A stretch of DNA of 53,974 nt from Rhizobiaceae bacterium (GTDB lineage: Bacteria > Pseudomonadota > Alphaproteobacteria > Rhizobiales > Rhizobiaceae): the NCBI GenBank assembly GCA_029212415.1, contig JARGOF010000035.1, positions 1-53,974 of the forward strand. The letters run 5' to 3'. The translations under genes and the position numbers were made by a program. The notes under the pieces are model-generated. The model worked only from the letters and a program-made list of their open reading frames with translations. It did no database searches and was not told the DNA's origin. This document shows, in pieces, positions 15,856 through 23,637 of this stretch; the first letter of the stretch is position 1; every line of letters starts with the position of its first letter.

Positions 15856-17616
15856 ATGAACCAACGCTTGGAAACGGTGCGCAATTCAGGCGGCCTCTCG
15901 CTGAATTCTGTGCTGACAAAGCCAAACCTGTGGCTGGTGCTGTTTGTGGTCTTGCTGGCATTGCTGGCGGGCCTGCGGTGGGTGCTCCCCATTGGCCCGA
16001 TGTATTGGGACACATACCTGTATGTCGATGCAGCCCATCGCATCGCCAACGGTCAGATACCCAACGTGGATTTCTTCCCGCCGGTTGGCCCCCTTGGCTA
16101 TTATCTCTATGCCCTGATGGAGCGCATGTTTCCCGCCGGCCAACCGCTGCTGCTGGCCCAATGGTCGTGCCTGATGATCACGGCACCGACCATGGCACTG
16201 ATTCTGACAGATGTGACCCCGCGATCCCGGAGCCTGGCGTTTGCTCTGCTGACACCCTTTGCTTTCTTTGCCGCCCTGCCCTTCAATTCCTTGAGCGTTT
16301 TCCCCTATCCCGGCGTCGACGGTTTTGGAATTTACAACCGCCATGGCGCGCAATTGCTCTATGTCCTTGCGGCAACCGTGCTGTTTGTAAAAGACAAAAC
16401 CCGCATGACGGCGATACTGTCCGTCCTCACACTGGCACTCTTTCTGATAAAGATAACGGCCTTTATCAGCGGCGGCCTTATCCTCGCCTTTGCCGTTGCC
16501 TGCGGCATGATTGCTGTTCCGGTGGTCCTTTCGACGGCATTGATCTTCTTGCTGGTTCTGGGCCTCATCCAATTGGCATCAGGATTGACGCTGACCTATG
16601 TCACGGAGATATTTCTCCTGGCCAACAGCAACAGCAATACGCTGTTGCCAAATCTGCTTACGGCCATGTCTGAAAATTTCAGCACGATTGTCGCTGGCGG
16701 CGTGACTGTACTGTTTCTGCTGATTGGTGACTGGCGGGAATGGTCAAAGGCCCTGCGTGCCTTTGGTTCATCATACAGCTTCCAGCGCTTTGGCTCGATT
16801 TTCGACAGGGATTGGTTCTGGCTTGGCATCTTGCTGTGTGCCGGACTGTTCTTTGAAACACAAAACACCGGCAGCCAGGCATTCCTGTTGATCTGGCCGG
16901 GACTGCTGATGGCCTGGAACCGCTATGGCCAACGGCCAGTGCGCTCACGAATGGTCCTGCTGGTTCTGATCGCCACCTGCTGTTTTCCCACCGCAATAGG
17001 TGTGCTGCAAAAGGCCGGCAGGACTGTTGCCACTGCGCTGCGTTCCCTTCCAGTGGAAGGCACAAACCTGTCAACACTCGGCCTCGTATCAACCAAGCCG
17101 ATGTTCATGGACCGTGCCGACATCATGCAGAACTATTATGCAGAACAAGTCGAAGCCGATGAACACCTTGCAAGGCTCGGGCAAATCCCCTCCTTTCTGC
17201 TCTATTCGGAACCAGGTTTTCAGGTCATGTGGCTACAGATGAACGACCAGGCCATCGATGCGATCCGAGCCTATGAGGCCGAAAACAACGTGCATTTCAA
17301 CACGATCTTCACGACTGATTTCACCAATATCATTCCCGCTCTGATGAACCGGGATGCGCCAAAATATGTAGCCATAGGTGCCGTTGCGGGCCGTACGCAG
17401 TTCGAAATGGATGCACGGACCCGCAAATCGGTGGAAGCCACCGACCTCATTTTGGATACATTGTGTCCCAGAACGCCGGGCCTGATCCAATCCTTCGACA
17501 TCTACCGGCAAGCGCTTGCCAACCACCGGAAAATCAGGCTGACACCATGCTTTGATGCCTATATCCGCGAGGCGGCCCAGGGCACGACGGACATCCAGCT
17601 GGATATCAGAAGATAG
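15856..17616 (+). CDS. Polytopic membrane protein, probable GT-C glycosyltransferase
   Basis: 586 residues with roughly ten hydrophobic segments between about residues 25 and 390, then a soluble C-terminal part of about 190 residues. After the first membrane segment a loop reads GPMYWDTYLYVDAAHRIANGQIPNVDFFPPVGPLGYYLYAL. An acidic residue in this first outer loop is the hallmark of GT-C (PMT/GT39-type) polyprenyl-phospho-sugar glycosyltransferases. It is convergent with the lipid-pentose cluster at 17689-23485, which could supply its donor. Start 15856 (MNQRLE) is chosen by domain start; only a weak GGAAA precedes it. Family call is moderate; the exact acceptor and donor are unknown. Confidence 0.65.
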   Translation: MNQRLETVRNSGGLSLNSVLTKPNLWLVLFVVLLALLAGLRWVLPIGPMYWDTYLYVDAAHRIANGQIPNVDFFPPVGPLGYYLYALMERMFPAGQPLLLAQWSCLMITAPTMALILTDVTPRSRSLAFALLTPFAFFAALPFNSLSVFPYPGVDGFGIYNRHGAQLLYVLAATVLFVKDKTRMTAILSVLTLALFLIKITAFISGGLILAFAVACGMIAVPVVLSTALIFLLVLGLIQLASGLTLTYVTEIFLLANSNSNTLLPNLLTAMSENFSTIVAGGVTVLFLLIGDWREWSKALRAFGSSYSFQRFGSIFDRDWFWLGILLCAGLFFETQNTGSQAFLLIWPGLLMAWNRYGQRPVRSRMVLLVLIATCCFPTAIGVLQKAGRTVATALRSLPVEGTNLSTLGLVSTKPMFMDRADIMQNYYAEQVEADEHLARLGQIPSFLLYSEPGFQVMWLQMNDQAIDAIRAYEAENNVHFNTIFTTDFTNIIPALMNRDAPKYVAIGAVAGRTQFEMDARTRKSVEATDLILDTLCPRTPGLIQSFDIYRQALANHRKIRLTPCFDAYIREAAQGTTDIQLDIRR

Positions 17617-17688
17617 AGCCTGCCTTGTTTTCATTGAACCACTCTGTTCGTGATTCAGTGAGCGGGGCCGCCGGTCATACCCGGATCG

Positions 17689-19107
17689 TCAGTTTTTGAC
17701 CTGGCTGGCCAGGAAATCCTTGACGATGCCGACAATGCCTCTGGACAGAAGATCGTCGAGAGCATCAACAAACCGATCGACATCGGTGCTCTGGCAAATC
17801 AGTGGTGGCTCCAGTCGAATGACATTGCGGTTATATTCGGTGAAGGCAACAAGGATGTCGTAATCGCGCAGCATCAGTGCACCGACAAAGCCTGAAAGCG
17901 AACCTTTGAGCTTTTCATCAAGCACGGAGACAAGTGGACGCAGCAGCGCCGGCAATGTCTGGCTGAAATCGTGAAACTCCAGTCCGACCATCAGCCCCTG
18001 GCCGCGAACCTCCTTGATGATCTTTGGATATTTGGCCTGAAGGCCTTTCAACCTGTCGAGCAAATAGGCGCCCTGCTGCGCCGAATTGGCAATCAGACCT
18101 TCATCATACAAAAGGTTCAAGGCCTCGATGGCCGTGATGCAGGCCTCGCCAATGCCGCCAAAGGTCGCCGGACCATGGATAAGCGCCGTGTTCGGCTTGC
18201 CATAGGCTTTCATGTAGACTTCACGACTGGCGATCATCGCACCGACGGCACTTTTTCCGCCACCAAGAGATTTTGCCAAAGCAGTCACATCGGGCACGAC
18301 CCCGGCATGCTCAAAGGCGTAAAACCTGCCGGAACGTCCCATGCCACACTGCACTTCATCAGCGACCCAAAGGACCTTGTGCTCGTCGCACAGAGCACGC
18401 AATTGCTGCCAGAATTCCGGCGGCGCTGTGATAATGCCGCCGCCGCCCTGGATCGTTTCAAGCACAATCACGCCAATTTCCGGATCTGCCTCAAACGCAT
18501 GGCGGATCGCATCTATATCGCCAAAGGGTACACGAACGGTATCATCAACCAGCCGGAACTGACCGCGGTATAGCGGTGAATCCGTAATGGACAGGACACC
18601 CTTGGTCTTGCCGTGGAAGGAGTTTTCCGCATAGACAATCTTGCTGCGTCCGGGGCCTGCAGCACGCTCGGCAACCTTGATGGCTGCTTCCATTGCCTCC
18701 GATCCCGAGGAGCCGAGGAAGACCATATCGAGTTGGCCAGGCGATATTTCGGCAAGGTTTTTGGCCAGTGCAGCGGCATATTGCGACAGGAAAGCCATGG
18801 CAATTTCGTGGCGCTTTTCGTTCTGGAAGGCAATGCGGGCTGCCAGGATTTTGGGATGATTGTGGCCGAAAGCCAGAGAACCGAACCCGCCAAAAAAATC
18901 CAGGATCTTGCAATCATTCTGGTCGATATAATACATGCCTTCGGCACGCTCTATCCTGATCTTGTTGAAGCCCAGAAGCTTCATGAAATGCAATTGACCT
19001 GGATTGAGATATTTCTTGAAATATTCCGTCATATGCGGCAGGTCGAGCGCCTTTGCATCCTCGACGCTGAGCAGGTCCGGCTTCTTTATTTCATTTGGGA
19101 TAGTCAT
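17689..19107 (-). CDS. Class-III PLP aminotransferase
   Basis: 472-residue fold-type I PLP enzyme of the ornithine/putrescine/acetylornithine aminotransferase class. Motifs: LGSSGSEAMEAAIK (131-144, phosphate site), NSFHGKTKG (162-170), ADEVQCGMGRSG (249-260, Asp250 pairing with the pyridine N), and ALAKSLGGG with Lys279 as Schiff-base lysine. It is the last gene of a minus-strand run containing an SDR, a small transporter, a DprE1-like oxidase and a HAD-UbiA protein, 63 bp after the SDR. Substrate cannot be read from sequence. Given its neighbours, amination of a keto-sugar lipid is conceivable, though most sugar aminotransferases belong to the DegT family; an ordinary omega-amine substrate is equally possible. 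Confidence 0.88.
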   Translation of the reverse strand: MTIPNEIKKPDLLSVEDAKALDLPHMTEYFKKYLNPGQLHFMKLLGFNKIRIERAEGMYYIDQNDCKILDFFGGFGSLAFGHNHPKILAARIAFQNEKRHEIAMAFLSQYAAALAKNLAEISPGQLDMVFLGSSGSEAMEAAIKVAERAAGPGRSKIVYAENSFHGKTKGVLSITDSPLYRGQFRLVDDTVRVPFGDIDAIRHAFEADPEIGVIVLETIQGGGGIITAPPEFWQQLRALCDEHKVLWVADEVQCGMGRSGRFYAFEHAGVVPDVTALAKSLGGGKSAVGAMIASREVYMKAYGKPNTALIHGPATFGGIGEACITAIEALNLLYDEGLIANSAQQGAYLLDRLKGLQAKYPKIIKEVRGQGLMVGLEFHDFSQTLPALLRPLVSVLDEKLKGSLSGFVGALMLRDYDILVAFTEYNRNVIRLEPPLICQSTDVDRFVDALDDLLSRGIVGIVKDFLASQVKN

Positions 19108-19170
19108 GATATCTGCCCTTGTCTTGCGCGCATTCTGTCTGAATTACAGGTCTGTATCTCGCGTCGAACG

Positions 19171-20154
19171 CTATTGCGAAGCGGCCGAAAGTCCGGCCCG
19201 ATATTCATCATAAGCCGCCATCAGCATGTCTTCATCACGGTATTGGGCACTCCAGCCCAGCAGCTTTTTGGCCTTGCTGCAGTCGAGTATGCACATCTCA
19301 TCGGCAATGAGATATTGCTCGGGATCCATGATCGGCAGGTTGATCAGATCAAACAGATCCAGCGTGCGTTTGACCGCCCACGCAGGCGTCGGCAGTGCAA
19401 AGGACCGTGACCCGGCGTGTTTGATCAGATCGCCCAGCAATTTGCGCACCGGCGGAGGATTGTCCGACCCGAGATTGAAGGCTTCATTCGGCACATCGGC
19501 TTTCCAGGCCAGCCTGGCGGCCTCGGCACAATCAAATACGGAAATGAACTGATAGGGGTTTCGGCCAGAGCCGATCATTGGCACAGGCAGATTGTAATCG
19601 ACCAGCTTGAACAGTTTTGAAAGGATGCCAAGACGGCCCGGACCGATGATCAGCCGGGGTCGGAACAGGGTAATATTCATGCCCCTGCCGCGCCATTGCA
19701 CTGCCAGTTCCTCTGTCTTGTATTTTGACAGGCCATATTCACCCAGCGGATTGGCCGGATGATCCTCCGTTTGCGGATAGCTGAAGGTGTGACCGTAGAT
19801 CATGTCGGTGGTGTAATGCACCAGCCTGCCGGCATTGCTGGACGCCATCTTTTCGATGATGTGCTCGGTTCCATGATAATTGACCGGCCAGAAGAATTCA
19901 TGCCGTTTGGAGCGTATCTGAATGGGCGACAGCATCTTGGCCGACAGGTTATAGACCATGTCGTCAGCGCCGATATCGACCCGGCTGAAATGCTCCTTGT
20001 CAGTAACATCCAGCGGGATAAAATGGCTGTTTGCGTAGTGGGGCAAATCGCTTTTTGCGATGTCACAGATGATGACATCTTCGCCATCAGCAACAAGGCG
20101 GGCCGCCAGATGCCGCCCGACGAATCCGTCACCACCAAAAAGAATATGCTTCAT
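19171..20154 (-). CDS. NAD-dependent epimerase/dehydratase (extended SDR)
   Basis: 327 residues. An N-terminal Rossmann motif GGDGFVG (7-13) and the catalytic YGLSK (Tyr140, Lys144), with TTD just before, mark an extended SDR acting on a nucleotide or lipid-linked sugar. FRPRLIIGPG and the substrate-side loop FISVFDCAEAA are typical. The ATG overlaps the stop codon of the small transporter gene (4 nt, ATGA), so the genes are translationally coupled. In the inferred pentose pathway it would be the reductase/epimerase partner of the DprE1-like oxidase, although mycobacterial DprE2 is a classical rather than an extended SDR. Confidence 0.88.
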   Translation of the reverse strand: MKHILFGGDGFVGRHLAARLVADGEDVIICDIAKSDLPHYANSHFIPLDVTDKEHFSRVDIGADDMVYNLSAKMLSPIQIRSKRHEFFWPVNYHGTEHIIEKMASSNAGRLVHYTTDMIYGHTFSYPQTEDHPANPLGEYGLSKYKTEELAVQWRGRGMNITLFRPRLIIGPGRLGILSKLFKLVDYNLPVPMIGSGRNPYQFISVFDCAEAARLAWKADVPNEAFNLGSDNPPPVRKLLGDLIKHAGSRSFALPTPAWAVKRTLDLFDLINLPIMDPEQYLIADEMCILDCSKAKKLLGWSAQYRDEDMLMAAYDEYRAGLSAASQ

Positions 20155-20588
20155 GTGTCAAGCTCACTGAGATTGGATGTTCTGTCCTGATTCCCTGCCG
20201 CAATTTCACGTGGGTCCCCGCGTCCGGACTGTGCGATCAGAACCGTTCCCACGCAGATGAAGGCAATGCCGGCAATGCGCCAGGCGTTCAGGTCTTCCTT
20301 GAAAAGAAAATAGGCAAACAGCGCCACGGCCACGTAAGCCAGACTGAGGAACGGATAGGCAAAAGAGAGCTCCACCTTGGACAGAACATAAAGGTGGGAA
20401 GCCATGGAGATGACAAATGTGGTCAGCCCCGCAAAAACCCATGGATTGAAAACAATCAACAGGATCTTGAACAGGATGTTCTGACCCACATGCTCAAGGG
20501 GTCCAAGGCTCAACATGCCCTGTTTGAGCAGCAATTGCGCCGCTGCATTTGTCAGTACTGTAAACAATATGAATGGTATGTAATTCAT
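20151..20588 (-). CDS. Small EamA/SMR-type membrane transporter (ArnE/ArnF-like)
   Basis: 145 residues with four predicted transmembrane segments: about 2-20, 37-57, 63-87 and 94-114, followed by a polar tail. The architecture (FTVLTNAAAQLLLKQGM at the N-terminus, LSFAYPFLSLAYV in the third helix) matches the drug/metabolite transporter subset that includes ArnE/ArnF, flippases for undecaprenyl-phospho-aminoarabinose. Start at ATG 20588 is supported by GGGGGA 4-9 nt upstream; an in-frame TTG lies within that ribosome site. It overlaps the SDR gene by 4 nt. Inferred role: moving a lipid-linked pentose across the inner membrane. Confidence 0.8.
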   Translation of the reverse strand: MNYIPFILFTVLTNAAAQLLLKQGMLSLGPLEHVGQNILFKILLIVFNPWVFAGLTTFVISMASHLYVLSKVELSFAYPFLSLAYVAVALFAYFLFKEDLNAWRIAGIAFICVGTVLIAQSGRGDPREIAAGNQDRTSNLSELDT

Positions 20589-20705
20589 CACATCCCCCAA
20601 CTGAGTGTAGTGCTACCAGCCAAATTGTTAGATTTGGTGAATCTACAGGGTAAAAAACGTCTTGCGAACGCCCGCTGCCGCCTTCAGGCACGGCCATTGA
20701 ACGGG

Positions 20706-22037
20706 CTACGAACCTTGCTTTGCCTGGCCTGCGGATAATCTCATCGCCGTGCGTCGCCAGAAATCAGACATGATGACCGGGTCACGAAAACGCTCCAGCT
20801 CCGCCCATTTCGGGAAAGAAGCCTCGAATGTGTGCGGGCTCATGCGGGCATCCTTGTAGGGATTGATCGCGCCTCCGGCCGCCACCACAATGTCGTCAAG
20901 CGCATCAAGCAATCGAAGCGTTCGCGGCCCCTGATTGGCAAAATCGAGAGTCAGCGTATAGCCCGCCCGCGCAAACGAAAAAACGCCGGGTGAAATTGGC
21001 GCACCAAAACGCTTGAGAACGGTCAGAAAGGATGCATGACCATGGGATCGGGCGCACTCCATCAATCTGATGGTCGTGTCATGCCCGGTTTCGATCGGGT
21101 AGACACTTTGATGCTGGAAGAGCCCTCTGGGTCCATAAAGCCTGTTCCAGCCGCCAATGGCATCCAGCGGATAGAAATAGCTTTGCCAGGATACCGGGCG
21201 CACATGTTCCCCGGGCTTTTCCCGATGAAAATAATAGGCGTTGAAAGCTGCCAAAGTCAGGCGATTGACAAGGTTGAATGGCGGCGTAAACGGCACGGAC
21301 AGTTTTTTCCCGGATGAATATTCTCCGGGTCCCTCTGAGCCGTCCTGATGATCGGCCCCCATCAGGATACCACGTCCGGTGTTTTTGCCCGTGGCGAGCT
21401 GATCAATCCAGGCAACGGCATATTCATGCGCATCATCAAAAGCAGCGCTTCCGGCAAAATAGTCGTCAATATGATTGAACCGCCATGTGCGTTGATTGAT
21501 ATTGGCAGACCCCACCTTCATCAGTCGAATGGTCACCTGCGTCATCAGCCCGGTCAGGCCCATCCCGCCGATGGTTGCCGCAAACAGCGCGCCATTGCTG
21601 GTCGGCGAACATACGGCAATCGGGGCGTCGCTGCGCATCAGGTGCAATTGGCATACATGGCGGCCGAATGAGCCGCGCACATGGTGGTTCTTGCCGTGAA
21701 CATCATTGGCGATGGCACCGCCCACCGTGACAAATTGCGTGCCCGGTGTCACCGGCAAAAAATAGCCTCTTGGAATTGCGAATTTGAGAATATCGCTCAG
21801 CAGCACACCTGCTTCACAGGTCAATTCCCCTGTCTCATCATCAAAGGAGAGGATTTGCTTCTCGGCCCTGCTGTCGATGAGGCACCCGGCAGAATTGTGG
21901 CAACTGTCACCATAGGACCGTCCATTGCCGAAGGGCAGCCAGCCGGGACCGTTTCCGAGCACTTCACGCTTGACGGCACAGGCCGGACGCGCTGCCCTGT
22001 GGGCAACCTCATTTCTGCCCCAGCTATCGTAGCTCAT
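20706..22037 (-). CDS. DprE1-like FAD-binding oxidoreductase
   Basis: 443 residues of the VAO/FAD_binding_4 type. GNGRSYGD (37-44) and TPGTQFVTVGGAIANDVHGKNHH (98-119) closely follow mycobacterial DprE1, with His114/Lys116 in the place of its His132/Lys134. NPYKDARM (Lys395) matches the region of DprE1 Lys418, and GYTLTLDF places Thr363 where DprE1 has Cys387, the target of covalent benzothiazinones (alignment from memory). DprE1 oxidises the 2'-OH of decaprenyl-phospho-ribose. The gene overlaps the HAD-UbiA gene by 4 nt (ATGA), so these two steps are translationally coupled. An unrelated sugar-lipid oxidase is the main alternative. Confidence 0.85.
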   Translation of the reverse strand: MSYDSWGRNEVAHRAARPACAVKREVLGNGPGWLPFGNGRSYGDSCHNSAGCLIDSRAEKQILSFDDETGELTCEAGVLLSDILKFAIPRGYFLPVTPGTQFVTVGGAIANDVHGKNHHVRGSFGRHVCQLHLMRSDAPIAVCSPTSNGALFAATIGGMGLTGLMTQVTIRLMKVGSANINQRTWRFNHIDDYFAGSAAFDDAHEYAVAWIDQLATGKNTGRGILMGADHQDGSEGPGEYSSGKKLSVPFTPPFNLVNRLTLAAFNAYYFHREKPGEHVRPVSWQSYFYPLDAIGGWNRLYGPRGLFQHQSVYPIETGHDTTIRLMECARSHGHASFLTVLKRFGAPISPGVFSFARAGYTLTLDFANQGPRTLRLLDALDDIVVAAGGAINPYKDARMSPHTFEASFPKWAELERFRDPVIMSDFWRRTAMRLSAGQAKQGS

Positions 22038-23485
22038 AGTGTGATCACCGTGCCAAGAGCCAGCAACAAGGCACCCGCCACCGCAATAATCTGACTACGC
22101 CAGTCGCGCAGGATGAAGACCACGGGATCATCATCCATATGCCCCCGCCGCGCCAGCATCCATATGCGCAACAGCATATAGAGGATCATCGGACACAGCG
22201 GCCACAACAGCAGCGGCGCCTGGTACATCTCCTGCACTTCCTGACTGTTGACATAGAGCGCCAGAACCAGGGCCGCACCGAAAGCCGAGGAAATGCCAGC
22301 CTGACCGATCATTTCAAAGTCTTCGGCAAAATAACCGCGCCCAAGCTTGGTGGAACCGGCCTCCCCGGTCATTTCCTGCAATTCGACATACCGCTTGACC
22401 AGGGCAAGCGACAGAAAGAAGAAGAGTGAAAAAGCCAGCAGCCAGAACGACAGGTCCAGGTTGATCGCAGCTCCGCCGGCAATAATGCGCAAGGTAAACA
22501 GGCCGGCAAGCGTGAAGACGTCAACCAGAAGCTTCTGCTTCAGGTAGAATGAATAGGCAGTGGTCGCGGCGATATAGACAAGCAGAACGACAAAATAGAC
22601 CAGCGGCAGGAAGAGCGAAAGGAACAAGGAAGCAAGCAACAGAACTGCTCCAAGCCAAATGGCAGTCGGTATCTGCAGACGGCCACTGGCCAAAGGCCGT
22701 TCTTTCTTTCTTTTATGCAAACGGTCATTTTTCAAGTCTGAAAGATCATTCAGAATGTAGACAAATGAGGCCGCAAAGGAAAATGAGAAGAAGGCGATGA
22801 CCACGTCGATGATCAGAGCGACATTGAACATCTGATGGTGAAGAATCAGCGGAACCACAAGCAACGTGTTTTTCAACCATTGATGGATGCGCATGGTCTT
22901 GAGCACGGTTTTGAAGCCCGATGGAGGTGGCACCAGCAGCTCGGCGCCATGGGCCTTTTGCCATCGCAACGCCGCCTGGTCAGGCGCCACGACAATGGCC
23001 TGTCGCGCGACCTCGAATAGGCAAATATCATCACGGCTGTTGCCGATATAATCAAACCCCTGCTCGCCAAACATTGCGACAAGCGCATTTTTCTTGGCCG
23101 TTGCCGTCAGATTGTTGTCTTGCGTGCTGTGCAGGACCACATCAAACAGGCCGAGATGGTCCGCAATGCCCTGAGCAACCGTTGCTGGCGCGCCCGTTGC
23201 CAGGACGACCTTCCGACCATTGGCTTTTTCCTGCCTGACGAGATCGAGAACGTCCTGTCTGCAGGGCCAGCTGGATGGCGCCCGATTGCTGCGCACCGCC
23301 ACTTCCAGTTTCAAGCGGGCTTTGCCCTGCGCCATCCAATAAAGGACGGAAACCAGCATAAAGGGATTGCGAAGCAACAGTGCGACAAGGCTTTCCCAAA
23401 GGGTATCCGTAGTCAGCAAGGTTCCATCAAGATCAACGCATAGCGGTACATTGTGAGCGTCGTTGCTCATGCTCATGATGATCAT
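22034..23485 (-). CDS. HAD phosphatase fused to UbiA prenyltransferase (DPPR-synthase-like)
   Basis: About 480 residues. The N-terminal soluble HAD domain (about 10-190) has DLDGTLLTTDTLWESL and a late YIGNSRDD. The C-terminal UbiA domain (about 205-483) has roughly eight or nine membrane helices and the Mg-prenyl motif NDLSDLKNDRLHKRKKERPLASG, which resembles decaprenyl-phosphate phosphoribosyltransferase and rhizobial NoeC rather than quinone-type UbiA. The HAD part could dephosphorylate the phosphoribosyl lipid made by the UbiA part, which would fold two steps into one protein (inference). First gene of the pentose run. The start is ambiguous among ATGs at 23485, 23476 and 23470; none has a strong ribosome site. 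Confidence 0.88.
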   Translation of the reverse strand: MIIMSMSNDAHNVPLCVDLDGTLLTTDTLWESLVALLLRNPFMLVSVLYWMAQGKARLKLEVAVRSNRAPSSWPCRQDVLDLVRQEKANGRKVVLATGAPATVAQGIADHLGLFDVVLHSTQDNNLTATAKKNALVAMFGEQGFDYIGNSRDDICLFEVARQAIVVAPDQAALRWQKAHGAELLVPPPSGFKTVLKTMRIHQWLKNTLLVVPLILHHQMFNVALIIDVVIAFFSFSFAASFVYILNDLSDLKNDRLHKRKKERPLASGRLQIPTAIWLGAVLLLASLFLSLFLPLVYFVVLLVYIAATTAYSFYLKQKLLVDVFTLAGLFTLRIIAGGAAINLDLSFWLLAFSLFFFLSLALVKRYVELQEMTGEAGSTKLGRGYFAEDFEMIGQAGISSAFGAALVLALYVNSQEVQEMYQAPLLLWPLCPMILYMLLRIWMLARRGHMDDDPVVFILRDWRSQIIAVAGALLLALGTVITL

Positions 23486-23637
23486 CCGTTTGTTCAAAAC
23501 AAGCGGGATGATATCTGACGTTTCTTCCAATCCGGTGAAGACCGGACAAGAACAGGCAAGAAGCAAGCCTCAAATCCTCTCATAGTTAACCCGTTCTTGC
23601 ACATGGCAGTGCGCTCAATTGACGTCACCGACCGGAA

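Noticed and set aside
15930-16673. 247-codon frame overlapping the membrane protein
   Set aside because: Shifted-frame shadow, rich in Arg/Pro/His/Cys without hydrophobic pattern.
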